Shown one piece after another: positions 19,184 through 26,086 of a stretch of 47,689 nucleotides of DNA. How positions within the stretch are numbered: the first letter of the stretch is position 1; each line of letters starts with the position of its first letter. Source of the DNA: an uncultured Clostridia bacterium (lineage in GTDB: Bacteria > Bacillota > Clostridia > Christensenellales > Borkfalkiaceae); the NCBI GenBank assembly GCA_947624215.1, contig CANQJJ010000009.1:1-47689 (forward strand). The letters run 5' to 3'. The notes under the pieces were generated by a model. The model saw only the letters and a list, made by a program, of their open reading frames with translations. It ran no database searches and was not told where the DNA came from. The position numbers and the translations under genes were made by a program.

Positions 19184-19231
19184 CTTCGCCGAATTTTGCT
19201 ATTTTTACGCATATTTCATTCGTGCGGGCAC

Positions 19232-19266
19232 AAAAAAAGACGGCCGCCGCGCGGTCCGTCTTTTTG
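19232..19266 (-). terminator. Terminator of cvpA
   Basis: On the minus strand AAAAAGACGG and CCGTCTTTTTTT flank a GC-rich loop, 7 bp past the cvpA stop. The A and T runs on both sides make it potentially bidirectional. Confidence 0.85.
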
Positions 19267-19273
19267 GTTTCGG

Positions 19274-19825
19274 TTACGAGATGATGGGCAGGTGGGTCGC
19301 GTCGATAAACCACGGGGAGGTGTAGATCGCCTTTACGACGAACCCGCTCGCGATAAAGTCGTTCACGGCCGCGATATTCAGCCAATGGAACACGGTGAGG
19401 ACGATGAAGCAGAACAGGAAGGCCTCTGCGAGCCCGAGGACGGCGCCGAGGATGCGGTCTACTGCGGCGAGCCCGCCCGAGCTGCCGACGATGGCCTGCG
19501 CAAGTTTCCCGATGAGCCATGCCGCGAGTTTGGTCAGGATGAGGAGCCCGACGAAGCACGTTGCGATGCTCAGCCAGCCTGCGAGCGTGGCGTTCCCGAT
19601 GCCGTTTTGGATGAGCGTCGTGAAGCCGAATGCGCTTTCCAGCCATGCCTGCAAGGGGGTGCAGAAGGAGAATGCGATGACGACGGCGAGCAGCGTCCCG
19701 CCGAGTTTGCAGATGCCCCTCACGAATCCGCGCTTGATCCCGATGATCATGCCGATGAGGACGATCGCGAAAAATACGATGTCGGCGATCCAGCCGATCC
19801 CGGCAGAATCGGCAAGTAAATTCAT
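19274..19825 (-). CDS. CvpA family membrane protein
   Basis: This 183-residue protein has the CvpA pattern: a first helix (ADIVFFAIVLIGMIIGIKRGFVRGICKLGG) with the typical GxxxGxxRG motif, a second helix of small and aliphatic residues, and two more helices around LIGKLAQAIVGSSGGLAAVDRILGAVLGLAEAFLFCFIVL, where the RILGAVLGL segment is a family hallmark. CvpA proteins are linked to colicin V export in E. coli and to envelope functions generally; no precise role can be assigned here. The ATG at 19825 follows ATCGGAGGTAAC; the longer in-frame start overlaps the -10. It is divergent from yyaC and convergent with nothing, ending just before the parS region. Confidence 0.85.
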   Translation of the reverse strand: MNLLADSAGIGWIADIVFFAIVLIGMIIGIKRGFVRGICKLGGTLLAVVIAFSFCTPLQAWLESAFGFTTLIQNGIGNATLAGWLSIATCFVGLLILTKLAAWLIGKLAQAIVGSSGGLAAVDRILGAVLGLAEAFLFCFIVLTVFHWLNIAAVNDFIASGFVVKAIYTSPWFIDATHLPIIS

Positions 19826-19856
19826 AATGTTACCTCCGATAAGAAATTGTGTATCT

Positions 19857-19885
19857 ATTATATCACCGTTTTGTGAAAAAGTCAT
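19857..19885 (-). promoter_or_regulatory. Probable promoter of cvpA
   Basis: Minus-strand ATGACT (19880-19885), a 17-bp spacer and a perfect TATAAT (19857-19862). The -35 is weak. Confidence 0.5.
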
Positions 19886-19956
19886 TCCCTTTTCGGAAAA
19901 ATGTTATAAAAATATTTCCGATGGTCCAAACTCACCGAGACAATTGCGAGGCGACC

Positions 19957-20541
19957 ATGGAATTTTCCTTTCATTTTTACAACACGCTGGCCGAAACGGG
20001 CATTTTTCTCGCGCTCTCCCGCCTTCTTTCCCCGTGCGCGGCACCTCCCGTCGTGCTCTGCATCGGAAGCGATCTTGCCATCGGCGACAGTTTGGGCCCC
20101 GTCACGGGCACTATGCTGCGGGAGACAGACTTCGGCGGGTACGTCTACGGCACCCTCAAGACCCCCGTGACCGCGAAGGAGATCAAGAATATCGACGCCT
20201 TTCTGCGCAAAACACACCCCCGCAGCAAGATCATCGCGGTGGACGCCGCCGTGGGGGAGGAAACGGACATCGGGCTCATCAAGGTGGTGGACGGCCCGCT
20301 CAAGCCGGGGTCGGGGGCGAATAAACGGCTCGGCAAGGTGGGCGATGTCTCCATTCTCGGCATCGTGGCCAAAAAATCCGCCTTTTCCTACTCCCTTCTG
20401 AACCTCACGCGCCTGAACATGGTGTATTCCATGGCCAAGACCATCGGGGGCGGATTGCAAATGTTGGCGTCGCGGGGAGGCGGCTTGGGCGAACGTGTTA
20501 TCAACGCACAAGAATTTAACAAGACACGCGAAATTGTGTAA
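19957..20541 (+). CDS. yyaC: YyaC-type putative sporulation protein (DUF1256)
   Basis: This 194-residue protein resembles B. subtilis YyaC and germination-protease-like (Gpr/HybD fold) peptidases. The nucleotide-like motif CIGSDLAIGDSLGPVTG is at residues 35-51, VYGTLKTPVTAKEI follows, and AVDAAVGEETDIGLIKV and GPLKPGSGANKRLGKVGDVSI are family-typical. Its role in B. subtilis is not well defined beyond sporulation expression. In B. subtilis yyaC also lies next to soj-spo0J, so synteny supports the call. ATG 19957 follows GCGAGGCG; the upstream in-frame ATG lies in the divergent cvpA promoter. It is one of only two plus-strand genes in the left arm. Its presence suggests an endospore former or a descendant of one. 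Confidence 0.85.
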   Translation: MEFSFHFYNTLAETGIFLALSRLLSPCAAPPVVLCIGSDLAIGDSLGPVTGTMLRETDFGGYVYGTLKTPVTAKEIKNIDAFLRKTHPRSKIIAVDAAVGEETDIGLIKVVDGPLKPGSGANKRLGKVGDVSILGIVAKKSAFSYSLLNLTRLNMVYSMAKTIGGGLQMLASRGGGLGERVINAQEFNKTREIV

Positions 20542-20586
20542 TAAATTTACAATATCTGCCTTTTCTTAAAAATTTTGCAGGATTTC

Positions 20587-20615
20587 TTGACGAATTTTTT
20601 GGAAAGAGATAAAAT
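20587..20615 (+). promoter_or_regulatory. Promoter of the 77-aa protein gene
   Basis: TTGACG (20587-20592), a 17-bp spacer and TAAAAT (20610-20615). Confidence 0.7.
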
Positions 20616-20647
20616 AAAGGCGATAGAAATAAAAGGAGGGTAAAGTA

Positions 20648-20881
20648 ATGATCAAGACGACCAAAACCAAGACTTTTAACACCGAGACCGCCGAGATCGT
20701 CAAGAAGGTGACCGTCGGAACTTATGGCGATCCCGCCGGATATGAGATGACCATGTACCGCACGCCCGAGGGAGATTTCTTCCTCTACACCTATGGCGGC
20801 GAAGCATCCGAGTATGCGACGGAATCGATCAAGTCCTATTCGAAGGCGAACGCCAAGAAGTGGCTCGAAGAGAACAATTGA
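20648..20881 (+). CDS. Small soluble protein of 77 residues, unknown function
   Basis: This short, charged, non-membrane protein starts with a Thr/Lys-rich segment (MIKTTKTKTFNTETAEIVKKV), has a central Gly/Tyr/aromatic part that looks like beta strands (YGDPAGYEMTMYRTPEGDFFLYTYGGEAS) and ends in a basic helix (SYSKANAKKWLEENN). The gene is well framed: a strong promoter, AAAAGGAGGG just upstream of the ATG and an intrinsic terminator 17 bp past the stop. It is therefore a monocistronic, probably well-expressed gene. I do not recognise the family; small DNA-associated or stress proteins would fit equally. Confidence 0.75.
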   Translation: MIKTTKTKTFNTETAEIVKKVTVGTYGDPAGYEMTMYRTPEGDFFLYTYGGEASEYATESIKSYSKANAKKWLEENN

Positions 20882-20898
20882 CCTCTCTTTTAGCAAAG

Positions 20899-20924
20899 AA
20901 CGCGCACACCGTGCGCGTTTTTTC
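20899..20924 (+). terminator. Terminator of the 77-aa protein gene
   Basis: AACGCGCAC and GTGCGCGTT pair around ACC and are followed by TTTTTC. Confidence 0.9.
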
Positions 20925-21066
20925 TTACCATCTTTGCGGCCTCACAGAGGGGTCTTCCTCGGACATGGTATGCCCCGATGAGGTCATCCTGCCGTTTTGG
21001 GCCCGTCCGAAGCGCGGTTTTTCCCGCCGGGAGCCGCTTTTTTGCGACCTTCTTACATTTCTACAT

Positions 21067-21097
21067 GAAAAACAGCCCCTTCGCGGGGCTGTTTTGT
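21067..21097 (-). terminator. Terminator of the dnaN-rpmH-yidC-khpB block
   Basis: On the minus strand AACAGCCCC pairs with GGGGCTGTT around a short loop and is followed by five T, 8 bp past the khpB stop. Confidence 0.9.
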
Positions 21098-21104
21098 CTG
21101 TTAC

Positions 21105-22094
21105 TTACTCCTCGTCCCCGGGCATGGTGCCTTGGTTTTCCGTCTGCACCTGCTCGGTCGTTTTCGTTGTCTCGTTGGTCTCGTCGTCGGCTTTGCCGAG
21201 ATAGGTGCCGAAGAAGCCCGAGAACCCGCCCTTCTTGTAACCCGGCGTTCCGCTCCTCGTAAAGCTCGTGCCGCTCGTCTCGGGGGTCGCCTCGGAGGGC
21301 AGCTCGCGCTTGGGATAGGGTTTGCGCTCGCGGTCGCCGCGGTCACGGTTGTTGTTGCGCTTGTCGTATCCGCCGCGGCCGCCTCTTCCGCCATATCTCT
21401 CCCCGCGGCCGCCCTTGCCGCCGCGCGGCTTGTCTTGCCGCATGTTCTTGGGGGTGATGACGACGTACCGCGCCGGTTCCTTTCCCTCGCTCTTGGTGGT
21501 GACCTCTTCGTTGTCCACGAGGGCGGAGTGGATGATCCTGCGCTCGTAGGGATTCATGGGTTCGAGGCGGACGCGCTTCCCAAGCCGCACTGCCTTGGCC
21601 GCGAGTTTCTCGGCGAGCCGTTTCAAGGTCTCCTCGCGCTCCTCACGGTAGTTGCCGCAGTCCACGACGACGCGCGTGTATTCTTTTCTCCCCGTGTTGG
21701 CGACGGCCCCCGCGAGCGTCTGGATGGCGTCGATGATCTCCCCGCGCCGCCCGATGAGGCCCTTGGTCGCCCCTTCGGACGTGAGGCGGATGAGGATCTT
21801 GTCGTCCTCGCTCACGAGTTCGCATCCCGCGTCCGAGCCGATGAGCGGGAAGAGGCCCGTGAGAAAGGCCACGGCGCGCTGTCCGTCCGTCAGCCCTTCC
21901 TCCGCTTGGGGTACAACGGGCTTTTCCTCGGGTTTTTTGACGACTTCCACTCTCGCGTCCACATGCCCGATCCCGAACAGGCCGCCCTTTTTGCCCTCTT
22001 CGAGGACGGTGATCACCGCGTCCTCTCTGGTGATGCCGAGACTTTTGAGGCCCGCTTCGATGGCGTCCTCTAACGTTTTGCCTTGAAATTCCAT
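21105..22094 (-). CDS. khpB: RNA-binding protein KhpB (Jag) with RG-rich tail
   Basis: This 329-residue protein has the three domains of KhpB/Jag, an RNA-binding protein linked to cell-wall synthesis and elongation: Jag_N at residues 1-50 (EFQGKTLEDAIEAGLKSLGI, GLFGIG), a KH domain with the GLIGRRG loop at 112-118, and R3H with NPYERRIIH at 181-189. A tail of about 110 residues follows that most homologues (about 200-250 residues) lack. Its first part (224-257) is rich in RG and GGRGG motifs like eukaryotic RNA-binding tails; the last part is Thr/Glu-rich. ATG 22094 is chosen because AGAGG lies 8 bp upstream, whereas the in-frame GTG at 22103 overlaps that site. It follows yidC by 24 bp. Confidence 0.93.
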   Translation of the reverse strand: MEFQGKTLEDAIEAGLKSLGITREDAVITVLEEGKKGGLFGIGHVDARVEVVKKPEEKPVVPQAEEGLTDGQRAVAFLTGLFPLIGSDAGCELVSEDDKILIRLTSEGATKGLIGRRGEIIDAIQTLAGAVANTGRKEYTRVVVDCGNYREEREETLKRLAEKLAAKAVRLGKRVRLEPMNPYERRIIHSALVDNEEVTTKSEGKEPARYVVITPKNMRQDKPRGGKGGRGERYGGRGGRGGYDKRNNNRDRGDRERKPYPKRELPSEATPETSGTSFTRSGTPGYKKGGFSGFFGTYLGKADDETNETTKTTEQVQTENQGTMPGDEE

Positions 22095-22118
22095 GCTTTT
22101 CACCTCTTATCGCACGGC

Positions 22119-23711
22119 TTATTTGCGCCGTTTTTTGTCTGATTTCTTGCCGTCCTTCTTGCCCTCTTGCTTATCTTCCATCCACTGCAGCTTTCTGCCG
22201 TAGCGCTCCCGGATCTTGACCTCCTCCTTCTTCTTGAAGATACGGCTGAGGATGAGGTTGGTGACGAGGGTGACGATGAGGGAGAGAAGGCTCGACACCG
22301 TCATATAGATACTGAATGCCGCGCTGTACATGAATGCGAAGATGGCATAGATGAGCGGCATCATGACGAGCATGACTTTCTGCGTGCGGGCGCCCTGCCC
22401 GTCGACAGTCTGGTATTGGTTGCTCTCTTTGTTGCTCCGCATGGCGATCCACTGCGAGAGCACCATGAGGCCGATGGAGAGGACGATGAGGATGAAATAC
22501 CCGTTGGGCATGCTCTTTTCGTCCTCCAAATGGGAGGTCAGATTGTTATACAGGGGCTCGCTGAGCACCATGTTGAGTTCTTTGTGCTCCACCGTCCCGT
22601 CTGCGCGCGGGATGTCTACCGTCGAGCCGCCGAGCTGCGAACGGAAGGTGCTGTATTCGGGGACGGGGTGGTTGTAGGAGACGTCGGGATACCACACGTT
22701 CTTGATCCAGAGGAAGGAGGGCATGTTCGCGCCGTACCACACTTTCGCGGCCTCCGCGCCGATGCCGATGACATAGTCTGTGCACGCCGTGTCCTCGGAC
22801 TTGGGTACCGCCTCTTCGCCCTCGGGCGCCGTCTTGGACGCCTCGACGATGCGCTCCACCTCTGCCTTTGCGGCGGGGTCCGAAAGCAGCTTGTCCTTGT
22901 CGAACCGGTATTCCTCGCGGATGCTCTCGGCGTCGAGATTGTAGATGTATTCGACGTAGCGGCTCTCATCCTCCGCATGCACGCGCATATAGTGCGAGCG
23001 CACCTGCGTCGTCACGACATTTCCCTCGCTGTCCTTCTTCGGCGTCCCGTCCTCGTTCAATACCGTCTCCTCGTGGGTGTGGTAGAACATCTCATAGACG
23101 ACGCCGTCCTCGGACATGGTATGCCCGTCTTCAAAAGATAGAACAAATTCGTCGTCTTCCACGCCCTCGTGGGTGAGGCGGTAGGGCTTGGCGAACAGCC
23201 ATGCGGAGAGGTCTTCGTGCTGCTCGCGGATGGTCGCGGCATAGTTGGGGCCGACGACGCCCTCCTCCAAAATGGCGGCGTTGTATTCGTTGGACATGTT
23301 GACGAAGCTCTCGAGGTTGGCATAGCGCGAATAGGCATTGAAGCCCTGGAACGCGACGATGAGGATGACGATGGAGAGGATCATGGGAAGGCATGCCCCG
23401 AACATGCTGACGCCGTTCTTCTTATACAGCTCCATCATCTTGGTGCTGTACATCGTCTTGTCGTTGGCATACTGCTTTTGCAGTTTGTCGAGGTCCTCCT
23501 TCATGTCGCGCATGATGAGGGTCTGCTTGCGCATCTTGAAGCGCTGGTAGATATCGAAGGGAAGGGTGATGGCTTTGAGCACGAGCGTGAACACGATGAT
23601 GCCGAGGCCTGCGATGCCGACCCCCTCGATGATGACGCGCGCAAACATGCCGAGCCAATCCAATCCGATGTTGTAGCCCTGTTCGAGCAGGGTGATGCCG
23701 ATAAAATCCAT
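22119..23711 (-). CDS. yidC: Membrane protein insertase YidC with large insert
   Basis: This 530-residue protein is a YidC/SpoIIIJ/Oxa1 insertase. The conserved core is seen in two parts: residues 20-125 (first helix, the MRKQTLIMRDMKEDLDKLQKQY coiled cytoplasmic hairpin, MFGACLPMILSIVIL) and 400-500 (GYFILIVLSIGLMVLSQWI, QKVMLVMMPLIYAIFAFMYSAAFSIYMTVSSLLSL). Between them, on the outer face, lies about 270 residues where B. subtilis SpoIIIJ has a short loop. The groove arginine of SpoIIIJ appears as lysine (LVLKAITLPF). There is no lipobox. The C-terminus is strongly basic (KKEEVKIRERYG to KKSDKKRRK), as in ribosome-binding YidC. The start follows AAGGAG. It lies between yidD and khpB. Confidence 0.95.
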   Translation of the reverse strand: MDFIGITLLEQGYNIGLDWLGMFARVIIEGVGIAGLGIIVFTLVLKAITLPFDIYQRFKMRKQTLIMRDMKEDLDKLQKQYANDKTMYSTKMMELYKKNGVSMFGACLPMILSIVILIVAFQGFNAYSRYANLESFVNMSNEYNAAILEEGVVGPNYAATIREQHEDLSAWLFAKPYRLTHEGVEDDEFVLSFEDGHTMSEDGVVYEMFYHTHEETVLNEDGTPKKDSEGNVVTTQVRSHYMRVHAEDESRYVEYIYNLDAESIREEYRFDKDKLLSDPAAKAEVERIVEASKTAPEGEEAVPKSEDTACTDYVIGIGAEAAKVWYGANMPSFLWIKNVWYPDVSYNHPVPEYSTFRSQLGGSTVDIPRADGTVEHKELNMVLSEPLYNNLTSHLEDEKSMPNGYFILIVLSIGLMVLSQWIAMRSNKESNQYQTVDGQGARTQKVMLVMMPLIYAIFAFMYSAAFSIYMTVSSLLSLIVTLVTNLILSRIFKKKEEVKIRERYGRKLQWMEDKQEGKKDGKKSDKKRRK

Positions 23712-23785
23712 ATATCTCCTTGGGACAGAGTACCGACTGAAAAAAGGTTGCCGCCCTTGACGGCAGATCGTCTGTCAATGCGGCC

Positions 23786-24088
23786 TCACACCAGCCAGAT
23801 CTTCTTCCAAAAGACCTCGGGCGCGGGGTCGATCCCTCCCTTGGAGAAGGGATTGCACCGCAGAATGCGCCATGCACCGAGCAGGATGCCGATGATGACG
23901 CCGTAGTTATTGATGCACCGCTTGGTATACTCCGAGCACGTCGGGCTATACAGGCATGTGTGGTGGGAGAGGCGGCGCTGGTAGAAGACGATCATGCGGA
24001 TGCACAGCCCCTTCAAAAAGGGCTTGAAGACCTTCTTGCGCAAATATTTTGCGTTGCGCGCTACCAGCTCACGGAATGAGATCTGCAC
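23786..24088 (-). CDS. yidD: Membrane protein insertion factor YidD
   Basis: This 100-residue small protein contains the YidD core: MIVFYQRRLSHHTCLYSPTCSEY, then INNYGVIIGILLGAWRILRCNPFSKGGIDP, with three conserved cysteines. YidD is a membrane-associated helper of YidC insertion. I place the start at the GTG at 24088, because AAGGAAAA lies 7 bp upstream and the resulting N-terminus is a basic amphipathic stretch (ARNAKYLRKKVFKPFLKG). This makes it overlap the end of rnpA by 20 bp, in another frame, suggesting translational coupling. The downstream ATG (MIVFYQ) is possible but leaves no basic helix. The 74-bp gap to yidC is AT-poor and has no clear terminator. Confidence 0.9.
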   Translation of the reverse strand: MQISFRELVARNAKYLRKKVFKPFLKGLCIRMIVFYQRRLSHHTCLYSPTCSEYTKRCINNYGVIIGILLGAWRILRCNPFSKGGIDPAPEVFWKKIWLV

Positions 24089-24398
24089 CGAGCTTTTCCT
24101 TCCCGACGATCTTTTCGATGTCCCTCTTGAAGGCGGAAAACGAGTACTCCGCCGACGGCTTGGGGATGAGCAGGACGGAGACGGGCCTGATGGGGCGCGC
24201 CGCACGGAACGCCTCCCTGAGGAGCCGCTTGATCCTGTTGCGCTCCACGCTCTTGCCGTATTTCTTCCCCACGCAGACGGCCAGCTCCACCTCTTTGGAA
24301 GGAGCATATACGAAAGTAAGCGTGTCCGCGTAGACCCGCTTCCCTCCGCGCAGCACGGCCGTGATCCTCTTCGCCTTTTTCAGGCGTGCATACTTCAT
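24069..24398 (-). CDS. rnpA: Ribonuclease P protein component
   Basis: This 109-residue basic protein is the protein subunit that helps RNase P RNA process pre-tRNA 5' ends. The RNR signature is clear: KKYGKSVERNRIKRLLREAFR in the middle of the protein. The N-terminus MKYARLKKAKRITAVLRGGKRVY has the usual aromatic and basic residues of the pre-tRNA cleft. The ATG at 24398 is only 4 bp after the rpmH stop, so it is translationally coupled and needs little ribosome site of its own. It overlaps yidD at its 3' end. Confidence 0.96.
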   Translation of the reverse strand: MKYARLKKAKRITAVLRGGKRVYADTLTFVYAPSKEVELAVCVGKKYGKSVERNRIKRLLREAFRAARPIRPVSVLLIPKPSAEYSFSAFKRDIEKIVGKEKLGADLIP

Positions 24399-24402
24399 GC
24401 GT

Positions 24403-24537
24403 TCAGGCGGTGATGTGCTTTCTGCCCTTGTTTCTTCTTCTCTTGATGACCTTTCTTCCGCCGGCAGACGCCATTCTCTTGCGGAAGCCGTGCACCTTGC
24501 TTCTCTGTCTCTTCTTGGGCTGATACGTTCTCTTCAT
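24403..24537 (-). CDS. rpmH: Large ribosomal subunit protein bL34
   Basis: The 44-residue translation on the minus strand is [18 protein letters not shown], then [26 protein letters not shown]. This is the full bL34 sequence with its hallmark [21 protein letters not shown] start. GGAGC lies 8 bp upstream of the ATG and a consensus promoter lies at 24569-24597. The gene is too short for most ORF lists. It heads the rpmH-rnpA-yidD-yidC-khpB order conserved in bacteria. Confidence 0.98.
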   Translation of the reverse strand: MKRTYQPKKRQRSKVHGFRKRMASAGGRKVIKRRRNKGRKHITA

Positions 24538-24568
24538 ATTTTTTGCTCCTTGATGTTCGTGTTATTAG

Positions 24569-24597
24569 ATTATACGGGTTTTCCGTCTTCCCGTCAA
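24569..24597 (-). promoter_or_regulatory. Promoter of rpmH
   Basis: Minus-strand TTGACG (24592-24597), a 17-bp spacer and perfect TATAAT (24569-24574), in the 72-bp gap after dnaN. Confidence 0.85.
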
Positions 24598-24609
24598 GCG
24601 ATTTTACTT

Positions 24610-25704
24610 TCAAGACGCATTTCTGACGGGTAAAATCAGATAGAGGGAGTGCTTGTCTTCCACATTGGTCAGGATGAAGGGGGAAACGGCCCCGCCGAAA
24701 GACATCACCGCCTGCTCCTCCGTGAGCGCTTTGAGGGCGTCGAGGAGGAATTTCGCGTTCATGGAGATGGTGAGGTCCCTGCCCTTCACCGTGCAGCCGA
24801 CGGGCTCGGAGACGTTGCCGTAGTCGGACATCGACGAGATGCGCATGCCCCCCTCGGCGATCTCGAGCGTGACGAGGTTGTTCTTGTCGCCGCGGTTCAG
24901 GATGTTGGCGCGCTCCGCACTTGCCGTGAGCTCGGCGCGGTTTACGGTGACGACTGTGGAAAAACTCCCCGGGATGACGTTCTCCTTCTTGATGAATTCC
25001 CCGAGGTAGAGGCGCGAGACGAGGGTGAGTCCGTCCGCCCCCGCCATGAGCATGCCGCTCCTCGTATACAGCGTGATCTCCTCCCCGTCGGCGAGCATGC
25101 GCGAGATCTCGGTGAGCGTGCGCGCGGGGCAGACGATGCTCATCTCGCTGCTCTTGGAGAGGATGGGCGCCTCGGAGACCGCCAGCCTGTACCCGTCGAG
25201 GGCGACTGCTTCGAGCACTTCACCGAACTTCAAGAGGCATCCCTTGAGGATGGGACGGGAATCGTCCTGTGCACAGCAGAAGACTGTCTCGGCGATGATG
25301 TTTTTGAGGTCGGCCGCCTTCATGGTGAAGGAATTTTCCCCAACTTCGAGGTCGATCTTGGGGAAATCTTCGGCAGGGAGCGCCTGCATATAGGAGACGG
25401 AATCGCGGTATTTGAGCTCCACGCCCTTGTCCCCCGTGGAGAGGGAGATCTCTTCATCGGTGAGCTTGGAGGAGAAGTCGGCAAAGAGCTTGCCGGGAAC
25501 GCAGATCTCCCCCTCTTCGAGCACCTCCGCCCGGATGATCTTGCGGATGGAGAGTTCGCCGTCGGTGGCGAGAAGAGACACGCCGTCGAGCGTGGCCGTG
25601 AGCTTGATGAACTCCAAAATGGGGGACGTCGTGCGCACCGCGCAGGCCTTCGAGACCTTCGTCACGGCTTCCGACAGGGTGAGACCGTCTGCGATAAATT
25701 TCAT
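24610..25704 (-). CDS. dnaN: DNA polymerase III beta subunit (sliding clamp)
   Basis: This 364-residue protein has the normal clamp length and three-domain organisation. It starts MKFIADGLTLSEAVTKVSKACAVRTTSPILEFI, with TSPILE matching the conserved start of clamp domain I; domain II contains DDSRPILKGCLLKF and VALDGYRLAVSEAPI (the DGYRL/VATDGHRLA signature). It ends with the usual hydrophobic tail LYLILPVR. The clamp tethers the replicative polymerase to DNA. GAAGGAGCACGG precedes the start. In most bacteria dnaN directly follows dnaA. Here its upstream side is the putative oriC and no dnaA is present; downstream it runs into rpmH, a rearranged order. Confidence 0.97.
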   Translation of the reverse strand: MKFIADGLTLSEAVTKVSKACAVRTTSPILEFIKLTATLDGVSLLATDGELSIRKIIRAEVLEEGEICVPGKLFADFSSKLTDEEISLSTGDKGVELKYRDSVSYMQALPAEDFPKIDLEVGENSFTMKAADLKNIIAETVFCCAQDDSRPILKGCLLKFGEVLEAVALDGYRLAVSEAPILSKSSEMSIVCPARTLTEISRMLADGEEITLYTRSGMLMAGADGLTLVSRLYLGEFIKKENVIPGSFSTVVTVNRAELTASAERANILNRGDKNNLVTLEIAEGGMRISSMSDYGNVSEPVGCTVKGRDLTISMNAKFLLDALKALTEEQAVMSFGGAVSPFILTNVEDKHSLYLILPVRNAS

Positions 25705-26086
25705 TTCCGTGCTCCTTCGGCCACCCCCTTGCGGGATGATGGTCTTATAGAATAAATCTTATAATAGTAGTAATAGAGATGTGGAAAATGTGGATAACAT
25801 TTCCCCGCTTTTCCATTCCACCCGTATTATAGCGAAAATCGCGGAAAAGGTCAAGAAATTTGCCCCGTTTGCAAAAAAATCGAGGGGAAATTTCCGTGTG
25901 GAAAACGCGTGGACAACACTTTGGGAAAGTGTGGAGACGGGGATAACTTTTCCTTAGGCCGCGGGCCCGTCTTCTTCCGGGCAAGGGGAGAAAAGGGCGG
26001 CGGGAGGGTTTTCCACACTTCTTTCCACAATGTGCAAACATGTGGAAACACTTGCTATTTTTATCCATATGTGATAGAATGGAGAC
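25705..26086. other. oriC: Putative replication origin (oriC) between dnaN and rsmG
   Basis: This 382-bp gap separates two divergent blocks of leading-strand genes. It is studded with DnaA-box-like nonamers: exact TGTGGATAA at 25789-25797; one mismatch at 25780-25788, 25897-25905, 26009-26017 and 26061-26069; two mismatches at 25908-25916, 26021-26029 and 26041-26049. The boxes fall in two groups of opposite orientation: left ones read TGTGGA and several right ones read TCCACA. The AT-rich run at 25740-25780 could be the unwinding element. No DnaA-trio or other element was proven. No ORF is supported in the gap. Confidence 0.8.
26052..26080 (+). promoter_or_regulatory. Promoter of rsmG, predicted leaderless
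   Basis: TTGCTA (26052-26057), a 17-bp spacer and TAGAAT (26075-26080). The -10 ends 6 bp before the rsmG ATG, so transcription should start at or next to the start codon. A DnaA-box-like TTATCCATA lies in the spacer. Confidence 0.65.

Larger units (their letters stand above)
18989..19231. other. Gene-free centromere-like region upstream of ftsH
   Basis: AT-rich stretch holding two parS sites and two DnaA boxes, annotated separately. It has no ORF of note and ends at the cvpA terminator. GCCGAATTTT also occurs twice here (19088-19097 and 19189-19198), matching the unit of the phased repeat at 13.6 kb. Confidence 0.8.

Noticed and set aside
19831-19956. Longer yyaC start at 19849
   Set aside because: It would overlap the divergent cvpA promoter and adds low-complexity residues unlike YyaC.
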